A stretch of DNA of 42,224 nucleotides from Chromera velia (Eukaryota; Sar; Chromeraceae), in contig JAHBMJ010002739.1 in the NCBI GenBank assembly GCA_018398765.1, positions 54,917 to 97,140 on the forward strand, in the 5' to 3' direction. The notes beneath the pieces were generated by a model. The model searched no databases. It saw nothing but the letters and a program-made list of their open reading frames with translations, and was not told where the DNA came from. Positions within the stretch are counted from its first letter, which is position 1; every line of letters begins with the position of its first letter. Shown here piece after piece: positions 1 to 9,422 of the stretch. The position numbers were made by a program, and so were the translations under genes.

Positions 1-77
1 CCCTCTCTCTCTCTATCTATCTGTCTATCTATTTATCTATCTCTATCTATCTATCTATCTATCTATCGATCTATCTG
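1..77. repeat. (CTAT)n tetranucleotide microsatellite
   Basis: Interrupted CTAT/CTCT tandem array at the window edge, just before the exon at 138. It probably lies in the last intron of the truncated gene. Confidence 0.9.
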
Positions 78-137
78 TAAGTGTGCGTTTAGTACGATGC
101 GCGGAGTGACGCTGAATATATTCTTCTGTCCCTGAAG

Positions 138-292
138 GTCTCGGAGCTCTACTCGACGGCAGCCCTGCGGAGGCGGCGAAGCTTTTCCAAGCAGTTCTAG
201 GGGAGGACGCAACCTTTCAAACTCCCTCAGAGATCGATTTGAAGGAGTGCTTTCAGAGAGAAGCGGGAAAAGGACTCAAACGAGCGAGTTAA
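138..292 (+). CDS. 3'-terminal exon of an unidentified gene (partial)
   Basis: An acceptor-like CTGAAG precedes position 138. From there one frame, entered after two bases that finish a split codon, stays open for 50 codons and ends at TAA 290-292. The peptide begins LGALLDGSPAEAAKLF and ends REAGKGLKRAS; it is soluble and helix-prone, with an Ala/Glu/Lys composition typical of real coding sequence. The other two frames give Arg/Ser-rich translations that look non-coding. The rest of the gene lies left of the window. No family is recognised. The simple CTAT repeat at the left edge would lie in its last intron. The call rests on composition and one splice site only. Confidence 0.5.
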
Positions 293-1595
293 AGGCCCAC
301 TTTATGAACTTTTGCATGTTTCCGAACTAAATTTAGCATATTAGCAGCTGAATCGGCTAATAAATTCAAATAAATTGAATATAATGTCTAGAACAATTTC
401 TAATTTAGTTTGACATTATTAAATCCATCATGAGCACTGCGTTGGACAAGCCGCGTGACTCGTGTGCAGTGCTTAATGGACCTGGTCGGGCAATTTGTCA
501 GAGGGTTATAAGGAGGTTTGTAATGGTGTTTTTCTCTATCTAATATATAATGGCAGGGTAAAAATTGATATATAGGGCTATTATATGTTGAGCTCGTCAC
601 TGCTTTGGAGTTCGACATAATGTTAACTATAGTGACATATCCGACTCCTTAAGTTGCATGTTGATCGATCTGTGTTTAAAGTTTTTATTCGCAAGGAATT
701 TAATCTGCAAGAGTGGTAGGATGATCTAGAGGATGATTCAAGTTGGCGTGTGCCGAGTTTCAATTAATTTCAATAAATTAACGAGAAAGCGAGGAGCTGT
801 GCTTTAGGGGGTTCAAGTTGAAGAGGATAAAAAAACAAGCCGATCCATATAGATCTAATTATTAAATATGGAATACAAACGTCAACGTTTTGAAATCTTC
901 TAACGTATAATTAACTAAATTAATTAATGGTTGCTAGATTGATTCATCTTTTGAAATTCGGCGTTTTATGTACATCTATAGAGATTTACATCCAAGATAA
1001 TACGTTTCCGATACTTCACTTTTTTCAATTTTTCAAGTGATGTTGGCTTGCACGGTCAGATCTGAATGCATGTACAGTGGGTGAACACTGAAAACGCAAC
1101 ATTGCAACAACAAACACGTTGTGCACTTGGTAGTGGGACGGTACAGCTAAGCAGCAGCTTTCTTCTTACGCGCTGACACACAAACATATAGCCTGACTAT
1201 AGAGGCGCTTGACAAAAAAAGGCCCCGCCAAAAGGGGGCAATCGCATTCGTGCCCTGTCAAAAGACATTCGTTGATCGACGGAGTATGCATGGTCGATGC
1301 TGATGGATGACAATCCTTCAAAAACCAATAAGCACGCACAGACTCAAAAATTAAATATCTTACCACACTTCAGCATCAATCCATCCATCAGTTTTTTCGG
1401 CTTTTGAAATGTCAGCCTTGTAAAGAACTCTGTCTCTCTTTCATTTCTGCGTCTTAATTGTTTTCTTCATTCTCTCCTTCAACTGCCCTCTCTTCTCGAA
1501 GTCCTCACTGTCCCCCACCAAATGTGCGTGCGTCGATCGTCCGAGTGGGTGAACGATCGATGTCTCCATTTTCCCTCCCTCTTCGTTCTGTCATG

Positions 1596-1597
<2 letters not shown>

Positions 1598-1631
<34 letters not shown>
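1598..1631. repeat. (TG)n microsatellite
   Basis: Uninterrupted TG dinucleotide array of about 34 bases in intergenic DNA. Confidence 0.95.
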
Positions 1632-1632
<1 letters not shown>

Positions 1633-2020
1633 AGTCTGTCGGTCTGCCTATGTTTGGCGATTTCATGCGAGCTCTTTGAAGGACATGTACACGGAAAGGA
1701 AAACCACTGCCGTACGAGAGGAGAAGAGAACGAAGAAGGAAATCTTCGTTCCTCGCATGCATTCCACGCTGTCATCTGTTGTCTTCTTCGTGCATTTATA
1801 CAGTCATCGCATTTCAACAGGAGGTAACTCGATTTGAAAAAAATGGTGCAAAAAATGATGCACAATTCGATCGTCAAAAAAGAGGGTCGTCGGAAAGGGT
1901 CGCAAGAGAAAGAAAGAGAAAAGAGGGAGGAGAAGGAGGAGGAGAAGACGAAGAATCATCAGCAGCAGGCAGTCGCACAAACGAATCCATGAGAAAACGA
2001 ATTTCTTCTGTGCATCAAGG

Positions 2021-2021
<1 letters not shown>

Positions 2022-2090
<69 letters not shown>

Positions 2091-2091
2091 G

Positions 2092-2146
<55 letters not shown>
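2022..2146. repeat. Compound (CA)n-(GA)n microsatellite
   Basis: About 105 bases of CA with a few CG or TA interruptions, followed directly by about 20 bases of GA. Confidence 0.95.
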
Positions 2147-2380
2147 CGGTTCGATTTCAGAAGACTTACTTCCCGAGGGTCTGGACGGTAAGAGACCCCT
2201 GAAAGCTCTCTGATTCTTCCTGTCTTCGCTTGTCTTGCTCTTCCTTCTTAACGGAAACACCAACGTAGCAACGAAAAAAGGGGTACCGACAAAACGAATC
2301 TGCCAGCACCCAAACAAAAAAAGGGCATGCCTGCAGACACGCCTTCTAGCTCTCTCGAGCGCCGATTGACGAAACTAGAT

Positions 2381-2465
2381 TCCTTCCCTCCTTGCTTCGT
2401 TCCTTCCTTCCCTCCTTCCTTCCTTCCTTGCTTCCTTCCCTCCTTGTTTCGTTCCTTCCTTCTCC
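2381..2465. repeat. (TTCC)n-like microsatellite
   Basis: Imperfect TTCC/CTCC tandem array in the 3' spacer of the branching-enzyme gene. Confidence 0.85.
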
Positions 2466-2732
2466 CTCTTTGACTTCCCCACTTTTCGGTCCGAAGAGGA
2501 AATGCCAACCCTGACTGACACGCAAACAGAAGAAAAATTATCAACTCTTTCCTTCAAGATTTCCCATTCAAATTCTCTGCTAAAGAGAAAGTCTCATCAT
2601 CAACAAACCGTCAGGGAAAATGAAACGTAACAGAATGTCCCGCGCAAGCTCTGCTTCTCATGCACAAAGACCGCTCTTTACCCGTTCACGTTTCTCACAG
2701 TGTGTGTTCCCCTTTGCTTCGCCTCTATTCGA

Positions 2733-3517
2733 TCACCCGAAATGCTGTTTGAATACCAAAGTGCACTGCTCAGGAATATTCAACCATATCTTCCCCTCAT
2801 GGGATCTCACAATTCCGCCGTTCGTCTTCCACCCGCCCCACCCCCCATAAGTCGGGGCCTGGCTTGAGAAGACCTCCTCAAATTCCCCCCCCTTCACCCA
2901 GCACCCGTAGTTACCTTCCTGAAAAGGAGTGCGGCCGGCGTTGACCACAACGACCAACCGGAGATCGGGACCGCCCTCAGTGACTCTCTCGAAGGCCAGA
3001 ACTCCGTTGGGTCGATCCTCATGGAGAATGTTGCACTCCCCGTGCCTGCATGCAGAGAATTAAAGGAGGACGTTCGTTCACCACCTCTCTCTCTCTCCCT
3101 GCCCCTCCCAGTAGAAGCACACGAAATTTCTCTCTCATGCAGTCAGTAGCTCGACTGACTGACCTGAGGTTCGGATACGTTTCTCTGAGAGCGTTGGCGT
3201 CTCTCATGAAGGCGGAGAACTTCCTTCCAACGGCATCCTCAGAAAGTTCCCATTTCAGTCTGTGGTGCTCGTCGCTGTTCCACCACCCTGGCTGCATCCA
3301 CTCAGTGCCCATGAACACCATGGGCAGACACGCCGCGCAGACGTTCGCAGTGTACCAGAGACGGGAGGCGGCCATGGCGGGCCCGTCGTGCCGCCCCCCG
3401 CCGAACTGGTCTGCAGCGTATCTGCAGTGACGCACGCAGGCAGGGGCATTCCAAGAGAGCGACCAGCCGATCGAAATTGGCAGAAGCCCAACGGCCGTAA
3501 CAAGACTCATTCGGGGA

Positions 3518-3565
<48 letters not shown>

Positions 3566-4607
3566 AGGGTGAATTCAACGACAGCGTGGGAAAGGAAAGA
3601 AGGTCCATGAAGACACACACAGATTGACAAGAAGGAAGGATCTGGGCATCCAGACAGACAGACAGACAGACAGACAGATAGACAGACACCACATGCAAAG
3701 AGGCGCACGAGACTTGCAGCTGATCGACGTGGATGGACTCTTGCGGTCTCTCTCCTTCTCTCATCACATGTCGCCCCCTCGCCCCCCCCTTGTTCACCTG
3801 TGCTGGCCCCCGATCATCTTGTAGTCTTCATACTGCCTCCCCCCGTGCTTGCACCCGACCTGCGCGAAGGTGCACAGAAACACACGCACAGCATCAAAAG
3901 CCCTAACGAAAGAAGTGGGCGGAAGAGAAGAGAAGAGAAGAAGAGCCTTTAATTCTTTCTCCGCACTCGTACTGGAAAGAAGACAGGAAAAAACAAACCA
4001 GCGGACGGATACACCTCATGCAGGATGGATGGACGAATAGATTAGATGCACCCCCCCATGCACCTGATCATGGCTTCCAAGAATGTATTTGATGCAGTGT
4101 GTGGGCCAGTTGAATCCGTAGTGGAGACCCATCACCGTGCGAAGTCGGGGCAGGTTCCATCCTTCGGCCCAGTCCCCCCCCCCATGATGCCCTCTGCCTA
4201 GGGCCCTGTGCTGTTGGATGATGTCGAAGTACCCGCTGTGGGTCCAGAGGGAATCAAAGCCTAGTTCGTGCATCAACTGCAGGAAGGGAAATAAGGGATG
4301 AAAAAGAAAATGAGCGGAGTAACCATCGAGGAAAGGACGATACAGGAGGATAAGAATGCAGGCAAGAGGTACAGAAGACTAAGACTAACAGACAAAGATT
4401 CTCCTTCAGTTTCTTCTTGATTGATTTTCCATTAAAAGAAATTAAACTAAACGTACCTGTGGGTTCTCAGGAGTGATTTCCGCTGTGAGGATTCTTCCTG
4501 GAAACTTCTCGTGCAGCAACCAGGTGGTGTGTTGAATGAGGTCTCTCGGGAGGTCGTTGGCGGAGTCGAAACGGAGACCGTCACACCTGAATACACACAC
4601 ACTCGCG

Positions 4608-4649
<42 letters not shown>

Positions 4650-6427
4650 ATGTACAAATCTCATTTCTTTTTCTTTTTCTTCAGAAACCCTCGCACCAGT
4701 ACACACTCAAGCGGGCAGACCGAAGAGTGGAAAGCAAGAAAGGGATGGGAGGAGAGAGAGGGGTGGCGGCCGGGAGGAAGAGGTTGGTGGTGAGAAGGCC
4801 TCGGGAGGGGGACCTTGTGGGAACGTTTTGAAGATAGAGGGAGCGAATGGAAGAGAAAGGGGGAATGAGGCGGAGAGGACAGAGACAGACAGACAGAGAG
4901 ACGTACTTGTACTCATCGAGCCACATGCAACAAGTGTCGCAGAGCATGTCCCGTACCTGCACTCATTTAAGTATAAAATCCCCTTTTTTTCTTTCAATTC
5001 ACACAAAGTGCGATCGAGTGAATGAATGAAGGAAAGTGAAAGCACAAAAGGGAGCAAGTATTGGTGTTTCTTTCTGTCAATGAGAAGACGTTACTCAGCA
5101 ATCTGACTGGGCTAGCATGATTAAATCGTGTCAAACGCACACACGTGTAGAGAGACGCACGTGAACCTCCCATACCCACCTCCTTCTTCCAAAAGGCGTA
5201 CGATCTGCCCCAGTCGTTGTCAGGCGCCCCCTCGTGGTAGATGCCCCCGTTGGCTGCCTGTTCCCATCCTGCAAGCATGCGTGTGTGCGTGTGTGCTTGC
5301 ACAGATGGAGCAGGGGGTTGGAGTCGGCTGACTGAAACCTGCGGCAAGGAAGTCGGTCGGGTCGGCAATTTTGTGATTTTGGGGATTATATCGGGTTGGG
5401 TAAGAAGAAAGGAAGGAGACAACGAGGGAGCAAAAAGAGGTAGGGGGAAAGGAGAAAGAGACCACCCGCATGAAGGTTGTTCTTAAACGAAAGCTACCAC
5501 GACATTTTGGGAAAAGCACGAAGGGAGGAAGAGAAAGAATGCGTACCGCAGAGTGCACATAAGACGGAGAAAAGAAAGCCCTCGATGCATAGCATTCCCT
5601 CTGTGTGTCTCATTGAACGAATGGCCAAACGCACCGTCGTAATCCCAAAGCAAATTTCCGTCCACGGCCCCATGATGCAGCACCACGTCAACGATCACCG
5701 CGATTCCTCTCCGGTGTGCGGCGTCCACGAAGCTCTTCAGGTCTTCTGGGCTCCCGTATGCCCTGTGCAAAGCCATCTGTAGACGGGGATTATACCCCCA
5801 ACTTTCAGTCTTGTGAGAGAACTCGGCCAAAGGGAGCAGCTCCACCGCGGTAAACCCCAAATTCCCCACATGGTCCAACTTCGCCTCGGCACTCTTCAGA
5901 GTCCCCTCTGGCGTAAACGAACCCACATGCATCTCGTATATGATGTACTCTTCAAAAGGACGGAGCGTGTAACCATCCGTCCACGGAAAGGAGGACGCAC
6001 GGTTGTCCACTGCTTCGTTCCAGCACTCACCCGTCGGACCTTCTCGAATGCTCCTGGCGTAGGCATCGAAGCGCTCGACGGTGCGTCCATCGGGCAGCTC
6101 AAAGAAAAGCCTATAGTCGTCTCCCGGACGAATGTCGTCTGCCAAGAACACTCCCCAGTAACTGTGCGTGTCCACATGTCTCTGCAGGGTCAAAGTCTTC
6201 TCTGTCTCCTTTCCAGGCGTCTCCTTTTTGGTCTCGGTCTCTGTGTCTGTCTCCGTCTCCGTTTCTTCTGCTACAGCCGTCTCCTCCTTCTTCTTGCGCG
6301 CACTCACCAACAGTCTCGCAGCTCTCGGGAAGGGCGCCCAAACTCTGAAGGAGACGGCATAGGGGTCCTTGTTGGAGTCCACGAACCGCAAACCCAAGGG
6401 AAGACTTCCAGGCTCGACACCCTCCAT
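2733..6427 (-). CDS. GH13 1,4-alpha-glucan branching enzyme-like protein (GlgB/GBE type), 8 exons
   Basis: Exons on the minus strand: 6427-5635, 5268-5180, 4956-4907, 4586-4457, 4276-4064, 3859-3798, 3421-3164, 3045-2733. All introns are GT-AG; the joined frame is 1,908 nt, or 635 residues plus TGA. The N-terminus (residues ~10-130) looks like a CBM48 module (VSFRVWAPFPRAARLLV) interrupted by a Thr/Glu-rich loop. The GH13 barrel follows with region I DVVLHH (from D247), region II DGLRFD (nucleophile D318), region III TAEITPE (acid/base E347) and region IV GSHDQ (transition-state Asp D424), then an all-beta C-terminal domain. In this family the enzyme cuts alpha-1,4-glucan and rejoins the chain by an alpha-1,6 bond, making branch points in storage glucan. 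I see no clear targeting sequence, so a cytosolic floridean-type starch or amylopectin pathway is plausible. The related maltooligosyl-trehalose trehalohydrolase is an alternative, less favoured because of the HDQ region. The ATG at 6427 is the only nearby ATG in frame. Confidence 0.92.
3520..3565. repeat. (GT)n-(GA)n microsatellite in an intron
   Basis: Compound dinucleotide array in the branching-enzyme intron between exons 6 and 7. Confidence 0.95.
3651..3688. repeat. (CAGA)n microsatellite in an intron
   Basis: About nine CAGA units with one GATA variant, in the same intron as the GT/GA array. Confidence 0.95.
4593..4646. repeat. (CA)n-(CG)n microsatellite just upstream of an acceptor
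   Basis: CA array with an inner CG run. Its near edge lies a few bases from the acceptor of branching-enzyme exon 4 (right end 4586), so it replaces most of the usual pyrimidine tract as read on the minus strand. Confidence 0.9.
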
Positions 6428-6437
6428 TGTCAGTCGA

Positions 6438-6716
6438 TCAGTCTGGTGATCTGATAGCGATCGATAAGGTTCCCTGCTCACAGCCTTGAGTCTCTACAAG
6501 GGTACTCAGCTTTCTGCCAGGCCCATCTGTCGCATGACCGCAATCTCCTGATACAGCTGCTTCGAGAATGTGGTCGTAGGGAATTGCTCCGTCACGCAAA
6601 CGAGTCTTCAAAGCTGGGCAAAAGTGAGTTGAGTATAGTTGAGTTGGTAGACGGGCGTCACAGATCGTCATAGCGATGGCGCACAGCCGCACGAGCTCGC
6701 GCATTGTCGCCGCCAT
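6438..6716 (-). CDS. Small ORF upstream of the branching enzyme (uORF or independent small gene)
   Basis: A 92-codon frame starts at ATG 6716, with a second in-frame ATG four codons later, and stops 10 bases before the branching-enzyme ATG. It begins MAATMRELVRLCAIAMTI and continues with a mixed, non-repetitive composition (for example RDGAIPYDHILEAA), so it could be real. No family is recognised. It might be an upstream ORF in the leader, an unrelated small protein, or chance. An alternative frame across the same stretch also reads like protein (SKQLYQEIAVMRQMGLAES), which weakens the call. Confidence 0.25.
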   Translation of the reverse strand: MAATMRELVRLCAIAMTICDARLPTQLYSTHFCPALKTRLRDGAIPYDHILEAAVSGDCGHATDGPGRKLSTLVETQGCEQGTLSIAIRSPD

Positions 6717-6735
6717 TCAATTGCTGCGCGCATAT

Positions 6736-6771
6736 ATCGAGCGCAAGCAGGTGATCGAGCGCAAGCAGGTG
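6736..6771. repeat. 18-bp perfect tandem duplication upstream of the branching enzyme
   Basis: Two identical adjacent copies of ATCGAGCGCAAGCAGGTG, about 310 bp upstream of the branching-enzyme start. It could be a duplicated binding site or simply a replication slip. Confidence 0.85.
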
Positions 6772-7125
6772 CTTCCAGCATCTTCAACCCATCTTCCATG
6801 AAACCATATATTCACAGAATGCACAATACCTTCTGAAACGTACTTACTAAAGATTTTTTAAATCTTCTGTCACCTTAAACAACTTCTAAAAATGTGTACT
6901 CACTAACTTTTAAAGTGGATTTCAAAAGTTTTGATTTAAGATTTATCGTATGAAATCAAACTTTAATAATTTTTTTTTTCACTTTAATAAATTCTTTAAA
7001 TTTTATTAAATTTTATTTCACTTTAACACCTTATATCTCAAGGGTACCACTAAATCTAACTAAATCACTTATTTTGAATTAGCCGTATTTCACAAATAAC
7101 TTTCACGTTTATACATTTCGTAGGG

Positions 7126-7168
7126 ATGTAGGCCCTCAGCTAGTCGTAGCTGGGATCAGCTCCTACAT
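7126..7168. other. Potential nested hairpin in AT-rich spacer
   Basis: ATGTAGG at 7126-7132 pairs perfectly with CCTACAT at 7162-7168. Inside it, AGCT at 7138-7141 can pair with AGCT at 7148-7151. It is GC-richer than its surroundings. It is not a tRNA, and its role is unknown. Confidence 0.35.
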
Positions 7169-7735
7169 ACAGATAAAGGTTCTATCATGCATGAGTAGTT
7201 CTGCTATCTCTGTTCTGTAAGACAAACAACGGATGTCCTCATAGAGACTGCATGCTGCACAATTAATTCCCGGCATGCATGCATACATGCGCCCTACGTA
7301 CGTTATACGCGCGTACTTCATTTCATCCTGACACAACTGCTTGTCAGACCTTCACAACGCTACGCATTTGTTAAATTTATGTTGTAATATGATCGTATTT
7401 AGTTAATTGGTGAACTATTATCGCGATAGTTATCCGTTTTTTTTATATGGTTTTCTTCTAGCTCACATAGACCAGCTTTGATCAATGTAACTCACTCCAA
7501 CCTCGATGACTAGCGTGCATGGTGCTAGTCTGCATGAGAATTGGCGGCTCGAAGAAGTGTTTGTCGCCTGTCTTCGTACGCGTTCGCAAAGAGCTGCAAA
7601 CAAATCAGTTCAAAGTAATGACCAATGCAGGGAGGACAACGGATGAACAAACCAACAAGCAATGTCAGTGACCCAGCGTGGCCTTCTACAAATTCCTAGA
7701 CAGATTCTCAATACAGCTACGCAGAAAGATTGCCC

Positions 7736-7814
7736 TTAACAGCATTTTTGCAGAAGCCTTGCCAGGGAGCCGCATGAAATGCAATTCGGCCATTCAGGCG
7801 TAAAAAGACACACC

Positions 7815-7855
<41 letters not shown>

Positions 7856-8238
7856 TTTTTGACAATCCCTTTCCCCCTCACCCCCTTCTCTCAGCTCCTT
7901 GCTCACCTCTGCCAAAAAGTCCAACGGAGCCTCCACGTCTCCCTTTGGCTGCACAACAAAAAAACAAAACAAAAGAGAAAAGAACACACAAAGAGTCCGT
8001 TTGTATTCTCTTTCGAGAAGCAAGCTGACAATGGGAGAAGGCGAGGGGATGGAAGTCCACGGAGACACGTGCAGGCAGAGAGTACAAGAAAAACAACGAG
8101 AACTTGAAACAGCAAGCCCCCACTAAGTTTCTCCTCCGCAGCTACCATTTGAAAGAAAGAAAGAAAAGAAAAGAAAGACAGAAAGACAGAAAGAAAGAAA
8201 GAAAGAAAGAAAGAAAAAAAGAAAAAAAGAAGGAAAAG

Positions 8239-8324
<86 letters not shown>

Positions 8325-9245
8325 GAAGGCACTCACTCACCGCTGTGGCTTCAAAGAACTCAAGCCCGTGGTTTTTCGAGAACGCCTGACCCTGCACGAG
8401 ATCGAAGCGACAACCACCAGACAAAATGCACCCACCGACAAGCAGGGAATGCAAATCAGAAGAAAGGACCGAGAGATGGATGGGCGAATTGAGAAAATTC
8501 GAAAGTCTCTCCTTTCACCACACCCTCATTCAGGGAAGCATGCGTCACGTAGAACGTTCGAGAAAACAATGACGTGAAGGACCCCCAGACAAGCGTTTGA
8601 GAAAAGAATCAGAACTCCTCATTGTACTTCGGAAAAGGGGAGGACACGGCGCGCAGAAGAAAGAAACCAAAAGACCAACCCACCGCCGAGACACTGGGTG
8701 CCGTGTGTTCACTTCCCAAATCCCTTTTGTTGGCAATGACGACCCCAGTGATGGCTTCCTCTCCTCGTTTCTCCAGCACCTGTTTGTACCTGCATGCATG
8801 GACAAAAACATTCAGACGCGCAGACGGTCAGTCAAACACGCACATACACACACACACACTCAGAGAGAGAAAAAGAGCGGCAGTGAGGGGGGGGAGGGGG
8901 GGAGGGGGAGAGAGAGAGAGAAAGCACAGTCTCGGAGGCGTGCGTCAAGAAAAGAAAAAGCAGTCAGGGTCAAGTTTTGGGTTGGTTTTGCGAAAAGAAA
9001 CAGGGTGAGGACACTGGGAGCCGTGGCACAGGAGCATGCACGAGGGGATGGCGGTACGGGAGGGAGAGATCCATCCATCCAAGTCAAACTTCATCCCCCG
9101 TAACTAGGGAAGAGGAGAAGCCAGATCTTTCTGTCCCCTCCCTCAATGATTGATACTGACAGCCAGCCGGACAGCAAACAGAGACAACAGACAGACGAGT
9201 GAATTTTGATCCTCCCTCTGTGTGTGCTTGTGTGCGTGCGTGCAT

Positions 9246-9290
<45 letters not shown>

Positions 9291-9319
9291 TGCGTGTGTG
9301 TATGTGTGAGTGCGTGTGC

Positions 9320-9350
<31 letters not shown>

Positions 9351-9389
9351 TGCGTGTGTGTATGTGTGAGTGCGTGTGTGTGTGCGCGC

Positions 9390-9422
<33 letters not shown>

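Larger units (their letters stand above)
293..2732. other. Convergent intergenic region without a recognisable gene
   Basis: This spacer lies between the 3' end of the left-edge gene and the 3' end of the branching-enzyme gene. Its left part (about 300-1100) is AT-rich and broken by stops in all frames. The right part holds TG, CA/GA and TTCC microsatellites. The long open frames here are translations of those repeats (Cys-Val, Thr-His or Lys-Glu-Gly runs). I found no exon, RNA gene or polyadenylation signal that I would defend. Confidence 0.6.
6428..7735. other. Spacer between branching-enzyme start and IFT27 end
   Basis: On the minus strand this holds the 5' flank of the branching-enzyme gene and the 3' flank of IFT27. 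Positions 6780-7120 and 7370-7450 are strongly AT-rich with T runs. A doubled 18-bp repeat (6736-6771), a small ATG-started frame (6438-6716) and a potential hairpin (7126-7168) are listed separately. No other gene is seen. Confidence 0.6.

Noticed and set aside
1479..2317. Several long overlapping open frames on both strands
   Set aside because: They are translations of TG/CA/GA arrays (Cys-Val, Thr-His, Arg-Glu runs), with no splice context or protein-like sequence outside the repeats.
7126..7168. tRNA gene
   Set aside because: No cloverleaf, anticodon arm or A/B-box consensus can be drawn; only a nested hairpin.
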